A DNA stretch of 15,661 nt from UBA5266 sp964610025 (GCA_964610025.1 CAZSTX010000048.1:1-15661), one strand, 5' to 3'; shown: positions 6,329 to 15,358, numbered from the stretch's first letter. The notes: generated by a model not told the origin, from the sequence alone. A program made the numbers and translations.

Positions 6329-8455
6329 ATGAAAAAGATTTTCAGCACCATTTCAATACTCAGTTTTTATATTTGTTTACATGCTCAAACTTCTATTTTT
6401 AATTTAGAAGATCTTTTTACTTCTCGAAAATTATATGCCGATAATCTTCAGCAATTACAATGGCTTCCTGCAAGTAATGATTTTGTATATGTTGTAGATA
6501 GTAATTTGATGAAAGCCAACGTAAAAAACACCAATGCTCATCTATTTATTACACTTGCAGACATTAACAAAGCATTGATTGAAGTTAATTTAAATGACGT
6601 TACGTTTTTCCCAAACATTTTACATTGGTCATCTACTAATAGTTTTTATTTTCTTTCACAAAACTTTTTATTACACTATCGTATTGATTTAAAAAAAATA
6701 GACAAAAAAATTTCTATTGAAAAAGAAGCTAAAAATTTACAAATTAATTTTGACCATCAACAAGTTGCTTACACAATAGATAATAATTTATTTATAATAA
6801 AAGAAGGACAGCAAGCAGTTCAAGTTAATAAAGAAATTGCTTCCGACATTCGTTATGGACATATTGTGCATCGCAATGAATTTGGTGTAGAGCAAGGTTC
6901 TTTTTGGTCACCAAAAGGCAATTATTTAGCTTTTTATCGTATGGATGAAAGTATGGTTGCCGATTATCCATTGGTTAATACAAGTACGCGTATTGCTAGT
7001 TTAAAAAATGAAAAATATCCTATGGCTGGAGAAACAAGTCATCAAGTTACCTTAGGCGTATATGATGTAACCACTAAAAACATTGTATATATGCAAACAG
7101 GACTACCTGCAGACCAATATCTCACATCTATTACATGGAGTTTAGACGAAAAATATATTTTTATTGGCATTCTCAATCGAGAACAAAACCATTTAAAACT
7201 CAATCAATATAATGCTATTACAGGCGAATATATTAAAACCTTATTTGAAGAAAAAAACGAACGCTATGTTGAGCCAACGAATCCTTTGTATTTTCTTTCT
7301 AATCAACCTGATTATTTTGTTTGGGTGAGTCGTCGCGATGGCTGGAATCATCTGTATTTATACACTATTTCAGGAAAATTAATCAAACAACTTACCAAAG
7401 GGAATTGGGAAGTAAAAAAATTTGAAGGGTTTAATCAAAACAGTACAAGTCTTTTTTTCTATTCTAACAAAGATGAAATTATAGGAAATCATTTTTATCG
7501 ATTAGATATAAAAACCAACAATTTACAACATATCACACAAGAATTAGGAACTCATCGTGTGCAATTTTCAAATGATGGATTATGGTTTTTAGATGCTTAT
7601 AATAATTTGACTACTGCCAACGAAATAAAATTAAAAGATAGCAAAGGGAAAGAAAAAGTCATTTTATTACCCAACAGAAATCATTTGAGCGAATATGCCT
7701 TGCCCAAAACACAAATAATAACAATTAAAAATAAAAATGGGGATGATTTATATTGTCGTCAGATTTTTCCTATAGGATTCGATTCTTTAAAAAAATATCC
7801 CGTTTTTATTTATGTATATGGTGGTCCTCACTCTCAAATGGTTACTAACAGCTGGCTGTCGGGAGGTTGGTTTTTACATTATATGGCTCAAAAAGGATAC
7901 ATCGTATTTACATTGGACAATAGAGGTACTAATTACAGAGGATTTGAATTTGAAAGTTGTATTCATAGACATTTGGGCGACTTTGAAGTAGAAGACCAAA
8001 TGTGTGGAGTAAGTTATTTAAAAACATTAAAATATGTTGATAAAGAACGACTTTCAATTGATGGCTGGAGCTATGGAGGCTTTATGACTTTGAGTATGTT
8101 TTTACGAAATCCTGGCATTTTCAACCGTGCCTCTTGTGGCGGTCCTGTTATCGATTGGAAATATTACGAAGTGATGTACGGTGAACGCTATATGGGAACA
8201 CCTAAAAACAACGAAGAAGGATATAAAAAATCCTCGTTATTAAATTATGTAAATAATATAGAAGGGAAATTATTGATTTTTCATGGAGCTATGGACCCTA
8301 CAGTATTATGGCAAAACACTTTACAATTTATAGAAAAAAGTATTAAAGCTAAAAAACAAGTAGATTATTTCATTTATCCTTCACACGGACACAATGTTGG
8401 AGGAATTGATAGGATACATTTATGGAAAAAAATAGAAAATTTTCATGCTTATTAA
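6329..8455 (+). CDS. secreted S9 family dipeptidyl-peptidase (DPP IV-like)
   Basis: A 708-residue serine peptidase. M-K-K-I-F-S-T-I-S-I-L-S-F-Y-I-C-L-H-A-Q is a signal peptide, so it acts in the periplasm or at the surface. An eight-bladed-propeller-type region (about 40-460) precedes an alpha/beta hydrolase domain (about 465-708). Catalytic residues: Ser581 in G-W-S-Y-G-G, Asp656 in G-A-M-D-P, His688 in S-H-G-H-N-V-G-G; Tyr497 in Y-G-G-P is the oxyanion-hole Tyr. The propeller segment V-H-R-N-E-F-G (180-186) precedes S-F-W-S-P-K-G, the place of the double-Glu motif that binds the substrate amino terminus in human DPP IV; only one Glu (184) is clear, so dipeptidyl against tripeptidyl specificity is open. 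Role: release of short N-terminal, often proline-containing, peptides for nutrition. ATG 6329 is chosen because the earlier TTG overlaps the promoter. Confidence 0.88.
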   Translation: MKKIFSTISILSFYICLHAQTSIFNLEDLFTSRKLYADNLQQLQWLPASNDFVYVVDSNLMKANVKNTNAHLFITLADINKALIEVNLNDVTFFPNILHWSSTNSFYFLSQNFLLHYRIDLKKIDKKISIEKEAKNLQINFDHQQVAYTIDNNLFIIKEGQQAVQVNKEIASDIRYGHIVHRNEFGVEQGSFWSPKGNYLAFYRMDESMVADYPLVNTSTRIASLKNEKYPMAGETSHQVTLGVYDVTTKNIVYMQTGLPADQYLTSITWSLDEKYIFIGILNREQNHLKLNQYNAITGEYIKTLFEEKNERYVEPTNPLYFLSNQPDYFVWVSRRDGWNHLYLYTISGKLIKQLTKGNWEVKKFEGFNQNSTSLFFYSNKDEIIGNHFYRLDIKTNNLQHITQELGTHRVQFSNDGLWFLDAYNNLTTANEIKLKDSKGKEKVILLPNRNHLSEYALPKTQIITIKNKNGDDLYCRQIFPIGFDSLKKYPVFIYVYGGPHSQMVTNSWLSGGWFLHYMAQKGYIVFTLDNRGTNYRGFEFESCIHRHLGDFEVEDQMCGVSYLKTLKYVDKERLSIDGWSYGGFMTLSMFLRNPGIFNRASCGGPVIDWKYYEVMYGERYMGTPKNNEEGYKKSSLLNYVNNIEGKLLIFHGAMDPTVLWQNTLQFIEKSIKAKKQVDYFIYPSHGHNVGGIDRIHLWKKIENFHAY

Positions 8456-8598
8456 ATCATAAATATTTTTTTAATTAAAAATTACAAACGTCTATTGAAA
8501 AAACATTAATATTTTTTTGTTATTTTAAATATAAACAATTAACATTATATTGTTTGTAAAAAATTATACAATAACTTTTTTAAGTTTAAATACTTTAT

Positions 8599-8655
8599 TA
8601 CATTTGCATTATTAATTTAAGATAAAATATTTGTTGATAAATTAGAATATATTTG
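8599..8655 (+). promoter_or_regulatory. promoter region of the ftsK-lolA-tamL unit (two -7-like elements)
   Basis: Two plus-strand TAnnTTTG matches occur: TACATTTG at 8599-8606 and TATATTTG at 8648-8655, each followed by C. The second lies 30 bases before the chosen ftsK ATG, the same spacing as the peptidase promoter, and contains the TTG that would open a longer frame. A TTTG at 8630-8633 is only 14 bases upstream of the second element, short for a -33 box. The rest of the 230-base gap between the peptidase stop and ftsK is featureless A/T-rich sequence. Confidence 0.5.
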
Positions 8656-8685
8656 CAAATAAAAACAACAAATACTTTTAGATAT

Positions 8686-11247
8686 ATGGCGAATAAAATA
8701 ATTACTAATAAATCAGTTACAAAGAAAGCAGTTAAAAAGAAAGAGAAAAAAAGCCCTAAGACAAAAGGAAATAATCGCTCTTTACTTTTATTTTTTAAAA
8801 ATCCTAAACTTCACTTAATTTTAGGCATTTTTTTATTTCTCTTTACTATTTTTCTTTTTTCATCTTTTATTTCTTTCTTATATACACATGAAGCTGACGA
8901 TTCTATCTATAATATTAATTTTATTAAAACTCTCACAACCTCCGATCAACCAGCTAATAGTTTAGGGATATTAGGACTTTATTTTTCATTTTTATGTGTG
9001 AAAAATTTATTTGGCATTGCTTCTTTTGGCTTTTTATTTTTATTTTTTTTATTTTCTATTTTTTTAATCTCTAAAAAAAACCTACTCCCTCCTTTTAGGA
9101 CCTTATCTATCACGTTGATTGCTATCATTTGGGTCTCATTGATGCTTGGAGCAATATTTGGAAAATCACAAGATTATAATTGGATAGGAGGCGATATAGG
9201 AAATCAATTAAGTTCTTCATTGATAGAAAGTTCTATAGGTTTAATTGGCTTCATTCTTCTAATGATTTTTATTGCTATAACATCGCTTGTTATTTTTGCA
9301 GAATTAACATTTGCTACTGTATTTCCAACAAAAGAAGAGGAAGAAGAAAATGAAAATCAATCTATTGTAAAAGAAAAAAACATAAATGACAAATCCCAAT
9401 CTATTTTTTATAAGCTTTTTAAAAGAAATAAAAATCAAAAAACAACTATCGATGAAGAAACAAATATAAAAATTACCGAACCAATAGCAGAAGATTTTAC
9501 AGAAACAAATGTAGAAAAATCAGAAAAATATGAAAATGAAACTATTTTAACAACCAAAGAAAGCGAAGAAGTAATTTTTGAAAATACAACTACTGTTTCG
9601 CCACCCATCGAATCAAGAGAACCTATAGCGGGCAATGATATTATTATTAATGATGAAGAAGAAAATAAAATTATCATTTCAGAAAGTGATAAAAATGAAA
9701 ATATAGAAAATGAATCAAAAATTTTAAGTCCCTATGATCCTTATGCCGAACTTTCTCAATATATATTCCCATCTGTTGAATTATTAGAAGAATATCCTAA
9801 TACTGTCCGTACACTTGAAGAAAAAGAAGCAGAAATTAAAAATAACAAGCTCCGTATACAAGACACCTTGATGAATTATGGAGTTCAGATACAATCTATT
9901 AGCGCTATTGAAGGTCCAACAGTTACTTTGTACGAAATTGTTCCCGCACCGGGAGTACGTATCAGTAAAATTAAAAATCTTGAAGACGATATTGCCTTAT
10001 CTCTTTCAGCATTAGGAATTCGTATCATTGCTCCAATGCCCGGTAAAGGAACTATCGGAATAGAAGTACCTAATTCAACTCCTAAAATAGTGCCAATGAA
10101 ATCAACTATTGCATCTGAAAAATTTCAAAATTCAGGAAAAATGATATTGCCCATATCTATTGGAAAAACGATATCGAACGAAGTATTTGTTTTTGATTTA
10201 ACAAAAATGCCACACGTATTAATGGCAGGAGCAACAGGACAAGGGAAATCAGTTGGACTTAATGCCGTTTTAATTTCATTACTTTACAAAAAACATCCAA
10301 CAGAATTAAAACTAGTATTAATTGACCCTAAAAAAGTTGAATTAACACTATATTCAAAAATAGAACGACATTACTTAGCAAAACTACCCGATATTGACGA
10401 AGCAATCATTACAGATACAAAAAAAATAGTGCGTACATTAAACTCATTGTGCGTAGAAATGGACCTTCGCTATGATCTTTTAAAAGATGCACAATGTAGA
10501 AATATTGTCGAATACAACGAAAAATTCAAAGCACGCCGTTTAAATCCAGAAAAAGGGCATCGTTTTTTACCTTATATTATTTTAGTTTTTGACGAATTTG
10601 CCGATAGCATTATGACGGCAGGTCGCGAAATCGAAGCTCCTATTGCCCGTTTAGCTCAATTAGCACGTGCCATAGGAATACATTTAATTATTGCAACACA
10701 ACGACCTTCTGTAAATATTATTACAGGAGTTATTAAAGCTAATTTTCCTGCCCGCGTTGCTTTTAAAGTTTCTTCTAAAATAGACTCACGCACTATTTTA
10801 GATGCTGGAGGTGCTGAACGTTTAATAGGAAAAGGAGATATGCTTATTTCTACAGGTAATGATATTGTGCGATTACAATGTGCATTAGTAGATACGCCAG
10901 AAGTTGAAAAAGTTTGTGATTTTATTGGAGAACAACATGGGTTTACAACTGCATTTGAACTTCCAGAAGTTCCAGACGAACAAGAAAACAACACACAAGA
11001 AGCTGATGACAAAGAGATTGATGTCCTATTTGCCGATGCAGCAAAAATAGTTGTTAATAGTGGACATGGTTCTACTTCTCTTTTGCAACGTAAATTAAAA
11101 TTAGGCTATAATCGTGCTGGAAGAATTATGGATCAACTTGAAAGAGTTGGTATAGTTGGACCTTTTGAAGGTAGTAAAGCCAGAGAAGTGCGTATTAAAG
11201 ACCCAATGACATTAGAAGAAATATTAAAAGAATTAGGTGTTTCTTAA
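8686..11247 (+). CDS. ftsK: DNA translocase FtsK
   Basis: An 853-residue FtsK/SpoIIIE protein. A basic N-terminus (Lys-rich, residues 1-30) is followed by hydrophobic membrane segments at about 43-66, 93-129 (probably two), 140-158 and 184-206. A long acidic Glu/Asn/Ile/Thr-rich linker follows (about 212-345). The motor has Walker A G-A-T-G-Q-G-K-S (515-522) and Walker B V-F-D-E-F-A-D-S (Asp636-Glu637), with the P-G-K-G-T-I-G-I-E-V-P-N segment typical of the family. The C-terminal winged-helix gamma domain ends G-P-F-E-G-S-K-A-R-E-V, which in FtsK reads KOPS sites. It pumps DNA through the closing septum and activates XerCD recombination at dif. The ATG at 8686 is preferred over a TTG at 8653 that overlaps a -7 element. 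It is first in a unit with lolA and tamL. Confidence 0.93.
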   Translation: MANKIITNKSVTKKAVKKKEKKSPKTKGNNRSLLLFFKNPKLHLILGIFLFLFTIFLFSSFISFLYTHEADDSIYNINFIKTLTTSDQPANSLGILGLYFSFLCVKNLFGIASFGFLFLFFLFSIFLISKKNLLPPFRTLSITLIAIIWVSLMLGAIFGKSQDYNWIGGDIGNQLSSSLIESSIGLIGFILLMIFIAITSLVIFAELTFATVFPTKEEEEENENQSIVKEKNINDKSQSIFYKLFKRNKNQKTTIDEETNIKITEPIAEDFTETNVEKSEKYENETILTTKESEEVIFENTTTVSPPIESREPIAGNDIIINDEEENKIIISESDKNENIENESKILSPYDPYAELSQYIFPSVELLEEYPNTVRTLEEKEAEIKNNKLRIQDTLMNYGVQIQSISAIEGPTVTLYEIVPAPGVRISKIKNLEDDIALSLSALGIRIIAPMPGKGTIGIEVPNSTPKIVPMKSTIASEKFQNSGKMILPISIGKTISNEVFVFDLTKMPHVLMAGATGQGKSVGLNAVLISLLYKKHPTELKLVLIDPKKVELTLYSKIERHYLAKLPDIDEAIITDTKKIVRTLNSLCVEMDLRYDLLKDAQCRNIVEYNEKFKARRLNPEKGHRFLPYIILVFDEFADSIMTAGREIEAPIARLAQLARAIGIHLIIATQRPSVNIITGVIKANFPARVAFKVSSKIDSRTILDAGGAERLIGKGDMLISTGNDIVRLQCALVDTPEVEKVCDFIGEQHGFTTAFELPEVPDEQENNTQEADDKEIDVLFADAAKIVVNSGHGSTSLLQRKLKLGYNRAGRIMDQLERVGIVGPFEGSKAREVRIKDPMTLEEILKELGVS

Positions 11248-11302
11248 AAAAAAATTAGTTTGGTTCGATTTTTTCATATACCTATTTTAAAATAAAAAAT
11301 AC

Positions 11303-11962
11303 ATGAAAAAACATTTTTATATAATAGGCTTAATATTTTGCTTTGGATGCGTATTTTCTCAATTGCAGACAAAAAAAATACAAGATGATCAATCAGTTGT
11401 TATTCTTAAAAATATTCAAGAAAAACTAAAAAACTTCAAAACAGCAGAAATCAAATTTTCTTTACGCACCGAAAAAGACAATAAAACATTAGCTATTACA
11501 AAAGGAAATATTTGGATTAAAGGAGATAAATATAAATTAATTTTACCTTCACAACATGTATATTGTGACTCTGTTAATGTGTGGAGTTATTTGCCAGACC
11601 AAAATGAGGTAACAATTTCATTTTACGAACAAGAAAACGAAGAAAATTCAATTAATCCTATTAAACTTATTACTCATTATCAAAAATATTATCAATCAGC
11701 ATTCATACGCGAGTATTCAGAAAAAGGAATAACAATACAAGTTGTTGATTTATACCCACTACAAGCAGAAACATTTTATAAAATACGAGTAATTATTGAT
11801 AAAAACAAGCAAGAAATTCTAAAAATAAGTATTTCGGAAAGAGATGGATACATTTATACTTATTCTTTTGACACTTTTATTAAAAACCCTGCTATTAATA
11901 ATAATTTATTTATCTTTAATCCATCACAATATCAAAATATTGAAATAATTGATATGAGATAA
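11303..11962 (+). CDS. lolA: outer membrane lipoprotein carrier protein LolA
   Basis: A 219-residue exported protein. M-K-K-H-F-Y-I-I-G-L-I-F-C-F-G-C-V-F-S-Q is a signal peptide, probably cut after V-F-S. The mature part has the LolA pattern: an N-terminal helix with a repeated L-K-N-F-K-T-A-E-I-K-F motif, then G-N-I-W-I-K-G-D-K-Y-K-L (the curved beta-sheet entry), D-S-V-N-V-W-S-Y-L-P-D-Q-N-E-V, and a late P-L-Q-A-E-T-F-Y-K-I-R segment. LolA shuttles lipoproteins across the periplasm from LolCDE to the outer membrane. It lies 55 bases after ftsK and 12 before tamL; lolA next to ftsK is a known arrangement in Bacteroidota. The lipoprotein TamL is a plausible cargo (inference). Sequence divergence from proteobacterial LolA is high, but context supports the call. 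Confidence 0.82.
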   Translation: MKKHFYIIGLIFCFGCVFSQLQTKKIQDDQSVVILKNIQEKLKNFKTAEIKFSLRTEKDNKTLAITKGNIWIKGDKYKLILPSQHVYCDSVNVWSYLPDQNEVTISFYEQENEENSINPIKLITHYQKYYQSAFIREYSEKGITIQVVDLYPLQAETFYKIRVIIDKNKQEILKISISERDGYIYTYSFDTFIKNPAINNNLFIFNPSQYQNIEIIDMR

Positions 11963-11974
11963 AACTGAAATAAA

Positions 11975-14317
11975 ATGGGGGAAATTAAAAATAAACATCA
12001 TCTCTTGTTCTTTATAGGAATACTTCTTTTTACATCTTGTATTCCTACAAAAAAAATAGAAGAAGGACAATACATGCTTGTAAAAAATAAAGTTGTTTCC
12101 GATAAAAAAGAAATTCCCACAAATGATATTATTTATATCGTACGCCCTACTCCCAATAAAAAATTTCTTAACCTTTTCTTTTTAAAAGCTGGGATTTACC
12201 AATCGGCAACGCCGAAAGACTCAACAAAAGATAATAAAACCAAACAATGGTTTCGCAAAAATTTCGGAGAACCATTAGTTTTGTTAGATAGCTCTTTAAT
12301 AGAATATTCGACTTCTCAAATACTTCTTTATATGAAAAATAAAGGCTATTTTGAATCAAAAGTTGATTATCAAATAAAAACATTAAGACAAAAAAAAGCG
12401 AAAATAACTTATCAGATTACTTCAGGCAATGTATGCAAAATACATAAAATACAATACCGTATTAAAGACAAAAATTTAGAAAAAATAATATTTAAAGACA
12501 CTGCTCAATGTCTAATAAAAACACACAACAATTTCGATGTAGATGTTTTTTCAAAAGAACGTAGCCGTATAACAACATTACTTAACAATCAAGGATACTA
12601 CCATTTTACTGAAAATTATATTATTTATAGAATAGATAGCAATTTAACAAATTATACGATAGATGTTATAATAGACATTTCTAATCCTTATTACACTATT
12701 AATGAAGAAACGTATGAAGGAATTCACAGAAAATACTATGTGAAAAATATTGAAATTTTTTCTACCTTTATCAATCCAAATAAAAAGAATAATACTGTTT
12801 ATTATTCAGAAATAATACATAAAAAAGATACCAATCATTATACAATTTATTATGCCGATAAAATTGACTTTAAACCAAAAACCTTAGTTTATCCATTAAG
12901 TTTTTTCCCCGGCGATTTATACAAAGCAAATGAAATTAAACGAACCTATAATCGGTATGATGACATGAAAAATTTCAGTTTTATAAAAATTACGTATCAG
13001 GAAACCGAAGAAAGCAAAAAAAATATTACTGCTGACACAGGATATGTTAATTGCAGTGTACAACTTTCAAAAATGGAACGCAATAGTTTTTTTTATGATT
13101 TATTAGGAAAAAATATTGGAAAAGATTTTGGGGTGGGAGTTAATCTAAGTTATTCGAATAGAAATTTTTTTAAATCTGGTGAAATTTTTTCTATTACAGC
13201 AATGTATGCTAATGAATTTCAAAGATTAGCATCCGATAACAGCGAAAAAAAATGGCGTTTCCGCAATTTTGAAATAGGAGGAGATATTGGATTAGAATTT
13301 TCAAGATTTTTATTTCCAATTAAACAACAAAATATTCCTAAAAAATATAGAGCAAAAACAATTTTAAACATTGGAAGTAACTATCAATTACAAGACAATT
13401 ATTCTCGCTTTATAACAAGCACAGGCTTTCGCTATGAATGGAGTACTTCTCCACAAATAACACATATATTATCTGTTTTAAATATTAATTTAGTAAAAAT
13501 ATATCCCGACTCTTTATTTAAATACAATATTCAACGATACAGTAAACGTATCCAAGAAAAATATAAAGACCACTTACTTATAGGAACTAATTATCAATTA
13601 ATTTATAGCAGTTATAAGGGACTGCCTCGCCAAAACTTTTTTCTTTTACGATTCAACTCCGAATCCTACGGAAATCTACTATATGCTCTTTTTGCAACAA
13701 TAAAAGCAAATAAAAATGAAAACAAACAATATAATTTCTGGGGCATTCCATTTGCAAGCTATGTATCTACAAGTATCGACTTAGCATACAATATTATGAT
13801 TGCAAAAAAATCCGCTTTAGTTTTACATACCGATATTGGAATAGGTATTCCAACAACGAAAAATTCTATTACACTTCCTTTTGAAAAAAGTTTTTATTTA
13901 GGAGGGTCCAATAGTATAAGAGCATGGAGAATAAGAACATTAGGCCCTGGTTCTTATAAAGATTTAGCTTCTCGTCTCGAAAGCACAGGCGATGTAAAAA
14001 TAGAATTTAATATAGAATTTAGAACCCCTATTTATAAATATTTACACATTGCTTTTTTTACAGATGCAGGAAATGTCTGGATTTTAAAGAAAAATGCAGA
14101 TTTACCCAATGGCGAATTTAGATGGGATAAGTTTTATAAAGATATTGCTATTGGAAGTGGCATTGGATTACGCTTAGATTTATCATTTTTTGTGTTAAGA
14201 TTAGATGCAGCATTGCAAATATATAATCCAGCTGAAGAAAAAGACATGAAATGGATTAACAAAAAAGTATCATTAAAAGACATCGTTTTTAATGTTGGAA
14301 TAGGATATCCTTTCTAA
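11975..14317 (+). CDS. tamL: TamL, lipoprotein of the translocation and assembly module (Omp85/BamA superfamily)
   Basis: A 780-residue outer membrane protein. The signal ends in a lipobox L-F-T-S-C with Cys22, so unlike TamA it should be lipid-anchored, the hallmark of Bacteroidota TamL. POTRA-like alpha/beta repeats span about 30-400 (for example Y-S-T-S-Q-I-L-L-Y-M-K-N-K-G-Y-F and I-T-T-L-L-N-N-Q-G-Y-Y-H-F). A beta-barrel covers about 405-780, with the L6-loop motif S-I-R-A-W-R (conserved Arg649; usual form V-R-G-F/Y), preceded by F-Y-L-G-G-S-N, and a C-terminal strand ending in Phe. TamL works with TamB in outer-membrane assembly and envelope integrity. It follows lolA by 12 bases. The last 195 bases (14121-14315) occur again, decayed, at 15415-15609. 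A BamA role is less likely given the lipobox. Confidence 0.87.
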   Translation: MGEIKNKHHLLFFIGILLFTSCIPTKKIEEGQYMLVKNKVVSDKKEIPTNDIIYIVRPTPNKKFLNLFFLKAGIYQSATPKDSTKDNKTKQWFRKNFGEPLVLLDSSLIEYSTSQILLYMKNKGYFESKVDYQIKTLRQKKAKITYQITSGNVCKIHKIQYRIKDKNLEKIIFKDTAQCLIKTHNNFDVDVFSKERSRITTLLNNQGYYHFTENYIIYRIDSNLTNYTIDVIIDISNPYYTINEETYEGIHRKYYVKNIEIFSTFINPNKKNNTVYYSEIIHKKDTNHYTIYYADKIDFKPKTLVYPLSFFPGDLYKANEIKRTYNRYDDMKNFSFIKITYQETEESKKNITADTGYVNCSVQLSKMERNSFFYDLLGKNIGKDFGVGVNLSYSNRNFFKSGEIFSITAMYANEFQRLASDNSEKKWRFRNFEIGGDIGLEFSRFLFPIKQQNIPKKYRAKTILNIGSNYQLQDNYSRFITSTGFRYEWSTSPQITHILSVLNINLVKIYPDSLFKYNIQRYSKRIQEKYKDHLLIGTNYQLIYSSYKGLPRQNFFLLRFNSESYGNLLYALFATIKANKNENKQYNFWGIPFASYVSTSIDLAYNIMIAKKSALVLHTDIGIGIPTTKNSITLPFEKSFYLGGSNSIRAWRIRTLGPGSYKDLASRLESTGDVKIEFNIEFRTPIYKYLHIAFFTDAGNVWILKKNADLPNGEFRWDKFYKDIAIGSGIGLRLDLSFFVLRLDAALQIYNPAEEKDMKWINKKVSLKDIVFNVGIGYPF

Positions 14318-14479
14318 AAATTTAAAAAAAAATAAAAATTCTTCCATTAAATCTTTTTTAATAGTCTTGAACTAATTGCAATTATCTTAAAACTCTTGGT
14401 TCTGTTTTAAAAATATATAAGGTACAAAGAATTATCAAAGTAAAATAAATTTACCTGTATTTTTTGCCATAAGTATAAT

Positions 14480-15220
14480 TTACTTTACTGCTTTTTGAGA
14501 ACGTTTATCTATAATAGTGTAGCTGTTTAACCATTCACTTGCAGCAAAATCTCTTTCGGTAAAATTAAATTTGTTTTCATCTTCCAACAAAATTAAGGTT
14601 GCTGCATATAAATCGGCTATATTATTATCATTTGTTAAAAAACAATTTATTTCAGATAACGCGAAATCAGATGCTCGAAATTTATAAGAATAAATGCCTC
14701 CTCTATTACGTATAGTCTGTTTCCTAGGATAATTTATCACTGCAAATTCGTTGTTTGAAAACATGGAAACATTTGATTTTTTTCGGAAATTAATATCAAA
14801 AAAAATACTCCTTGCGTAAAAATCGGCAAATGGGTTTTCTCTCATCAGGGCTAATCCTTTTTCTAAAACGCTGTCTTCAATGATTATTTCTTTTGTTTTA
14901 TGAAAAATGGTATACAAGAAATAACCATTCGAAATGTATTGTATGGAGTCTTGTTTTTTAAGTAAATTAAATTTTGGATGCTGACAGCTTCTACTATCAA
15001 ACAACAACACACATTCATTTTCAGTTGTTTTGTTATGAGTAATTACTTTTTCGTCATAATTAATTTTCGCAGAAGATCGAAGACCAGATCGAAGAAACAT
15101 ATAAGGTGCAAAATCTTTGTATTTTGTTTCTGAAGAAATTGGAAAAACAAATCTGTTTATATCTTGAGCAAAAACATTCGTTGTTAAAGCAATAAGTATC
15201 GCTATGATTATATTTTTCAT
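14480..15220 (-). CDS. exported protein of unknown function
   Basis: A 246-residue protein, not recognised. M-K-N-I-I-I-A-I-L-I-A-L-T-T-N-V-F-A-Q is a clear signal peptide with cleavage after V-F-A or V-F-A-Q; there is no lipobox and no further membrane segment. The mature part (about 20-246) is mixed and polar, with aromatic-rich stretches such as F-A-D-F-Y-A-R-S-I-F-F-D-I-N-F (about 131-145) and a Cys at 69 and 79 (C-V-L-L-F and S-C-Q-H-P), plus one near 200, so a disulphide is possible. It converges on tamL with a 162-base gap and is flanked on its other side by a decayed tamL tail. A TACTTTTG element lies 131 bases upstream with a 22-codon ORF between. Function cannot be read from sequence. 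Confidence 0.7.
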   Translation of the reverse strand: MKNIIIAILIALTTNVFAQDINRFVFPISSETKYKDFAPYMFLRSGLRSSAKINYDEKVITHNKTTENECVLLFDSRSCQHPKFNLLKKQDSIQYISNGYFLYTIFHKTKEIIIEDSVLEKGLALMRENPFADFYARSIFFDINFRKKSNVSMFSNNEFAVINYPRKQTIRNRGGIYSYKFRASDFALSEINCFLTNDNNIADLYAATLILLEDENKFNFTERDFAASEWLNSYTIIDKRSQKAVK

Positions 15221-15232
15221 ATTATTATATTA

Positions 15233-15301
15233 TTAATGTCTATTTAACCAATCTTGATAGCCATTAGGCTCATTCAGATATAAAATATTGTTTTCTATCA
15301 T
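15233..15301 (-). CDS. short ORF upstream of the exported protein (leader peptide or gene remnant)
   Basis: Twenty-two codons starting at ATG 15301 read M-I-E-N-N-I-L-Y-L-N-E-P-N-G-Y-Q-D-W-L-N-R-H and stop 12 bases before the ATG of the 246-residue exported protein. The frame remains open for another 12 codons upstream (ending F-S-G-V-L-V-I-A before the Met), and the composition resembles real protein rather than A/T noise. It lies about 50 bases downstream of a TACTTTTG element. It could be a tiny translated leader or the C-terminal remnant of a deleted gene, which would fit the decayed tamL fragment nearby. No homologue is recognised. Confidence 0.28.
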   Translation of the reverse strand: MIENNILYLNEPNGYQDWLNRH

Positions 15302-15350
15302 CGCTATTACTAAAACTCCACTAAATTTATGTTTTTAACTATTTTTTTTA

Positions 15351-15358
15351 CAAAAGTA
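15351..15358 (-). promoter_or_regulatory. Bacteroidota -7 element upstream of the exported protein
   Basis: TACTTTTG on the minus strand, identical to four other octamers in the window. A TTTG on the same strand lies 15 bases upstream (15377-15374), shorter than usual for a -33 box. It would produce a leader of over 100 bases before the exported protein gene at 15220, containing the 22-codon ORF. Confidence 0.52.

Noticed and set aside
8533..8555. Inverted repeat AAACAAT/ATTGTTT after the peptidase gene as a terminator
   Set aside because: The stem is only seven mostly A/T pairs with a nine-base loop, and the following bases are A-rich rather than a T run on the plus strand.
10656..11012. 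Minus-strand open frame of 118 codons inside ftsK
   Set aside because: It is opposite the conserved FtsK motor and shows no motif or plausible signal; it is a shadow of the true gene.
14373..14384. Perfect palindrome TAATTGCAATTA between tamL and the exported protein gene
   Set aside because: It has no loop, lies between convergent genes rather than in a promoter, and short A/T palindromes are expected by chance here.
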